Assembly: GCA_017860395.1 (NCBI GenBank)
Contig: JAGDMC010000153.1
Location: 1 to 6,548 of the forward strand
DNA from: Bacteroidota bacterium
GTDB lineage: Bacteria; Bacteroidota; Bacteroidia; Bacteroidales; UBA932
Direction of reading: 5' to 3'
Length of the DNA: 6,548 bases
A program made the translations under genes and the position numbers. Shown in pieces: positions 5,950-6,548 of the stretch. The notes beneath the pieces are model-generated. The model was not told where the DNA came from. It was given only the letters and a program-made list of their open reading frames with translations, and searched no databases. Numbering within the stretch: position 1 is the stretch's first letter; the number at the start of each line of letters is the position of its first letter.

Positions 5950-6548
5950 TGGGTGAAAAAAAGTTAATTTTAGTTCTGGGAGCAACTGCCAGCGGTAAAA
6001 CGGACTACAGTATTTCTCTGGCTACTGAGTATGGTTGCCCTGTCATTTCGTGTGATTCCAGACAAATCTATAAAGAACTTAAAATCGGGACAGCTCCGCC
6101 AACGGCAGAGCAATTGTCCAAAGTAAAGCACTATTTCATTTTTTCTCATTCTGTAAATGATCATTATACTGCCGGGCAGTATGAAATCGAGGCTCTGGAA
6201 CTGCTTGAAAAGCTATTTCAGACTCATGACACTATTGTGGCTACAGGAGGGTCCGGCCTTTACGCCGATGCCCTGTGTTACGGGATGGACGATTTCCCTC
6301 CGGCCGACCTTGAACTGCGAAAGACCATAATGGAAAGGCTTTCAAAAGAAGGCATTGAATCATTAAGAGGAGAGCTTAAACTTTTGGACAGAGAGAGCTA
6401 CGATTCGATTGATATTGCCAATAGCCAAAGAGTTGTCCGTGCTCTGGAGGTGACTTTGCAAACAGGAAGAAAATTTTCTTCGTTTAAGAAAGATTGTGCG
6501 AAACAGAGACCGTTCATTATAGAGAAGAGGCTTTTGGAAAGACCGAGA
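5949..6548 (+). CDS. miaA: tRNA dimethylallyltransferase, N-terminal two-thirds (cut by window edge)
   Basis: MiaA transfers the dimethylallyl group to the N6 of A37 in tRNAs reading codons that begin with U, giving i6A, which aids decoding. The frame runs from ATG 5949 to the window end, 200 codons of a usual total near 300. Visible landmarks are the P-loop GATASGKT (11-18; alanine replaces the commoner proline), ISCDSRQIYKELKIGTA with the catalytic-site Asp36 (33-49), HYFIFSHSVNDHYTAGQYE (61-79), the ATGGSGLY loop (98-105) and NSQRVVRALEV (158-168). No disruption is seen. The start overlaps the preceding stop by one base (TGATG), so it is probably translationally coupled. The last residues, EKRLLERPR, lead into the usual 'RPRxxLY' segment beyond the edge. 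Confidence 0.95.
   Translation, partial: MGEKKLILVLGATASGKTDYSISLATEYGCPVISCDSRQIYKELKIGTAPPTAEQLSKVKHYFIFSHSVNDHYTAGQYEIEALELLEKLFQTHDTIVATGGSGLYADALCYGMDDFPPADLELRKTIMERLSKEGIESLRGELKLLDRESYDSIDIANSQRVVRALEVTLQTGRKFSSFKKDCAKQRPFIIEKRLLERPR

Overview
This window reads as ordinary chromosome from a member of the Bacteroidota, most likely Bacteroidales. Three things point that way. The genes run serC, serA, then a DUF1015 gene. The SerA is the short 'Bacteroides/Entamoeba' type, with lysine in place of the usual catalytic histidine. The intergenic gaps carry Bacteroidota-type promoter elements (TTTG or TTG near -33, TAnnTTTG near -7), and there are no clear Shine-Dalgarno sites. Base composition is moderately AT-rich throughout. 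I see no mobile element, CRISPR array, rRNA, tRNA or sign of gene transfer.

Positions 1-2205 (minus strand) hold the serine biosynthesis operon, transcribed serC, serA, DUF1015 (cut by the window edge). A promoter (2241-2271) lies in the 105-base gap upstream of serC. Positions 2311-4342 (minus strand) hold a pyrimidine cluster: a YigZ/IMPACT-family gene whose stop codon overlaps the start of pyrB (catalytic aspartate carbamoyltransferase), then pyrI (its regulatory, zinc-binding chain). Together PyrB and PyrI make the allosterically controlled first committed enzyme of pyrimidine synthesis.

Positions 4396-6548 (plus strand) hold a divergent, tightly packed operon: a LuxC-family acyl-CoA reductase, a PRiA4_ORF3-family (IS1096 TnpR-like) protein, and miaA (tRNA dimethylallyltransferase), which runs off the window end. 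Spacings are +4 bases and a 1-base stop/start overlap.

Two places deserve a second look. First, the 5' end of the acyl-CoA reductase gene contains a perfect 11-base tandem duplication (4433-4454). It throws the expected start (4396) out of frame with the body of the gene; removing one copy restores a single 350-residue frame. Second, the divergent promoter region (4358-4396) is a near-palindrome in which two back-to-back promoters overlap almost completely, so that only one direction could be occupied at a time. Apart from these, the genes are standard housekeeping functions and I found no new multi-gene system.
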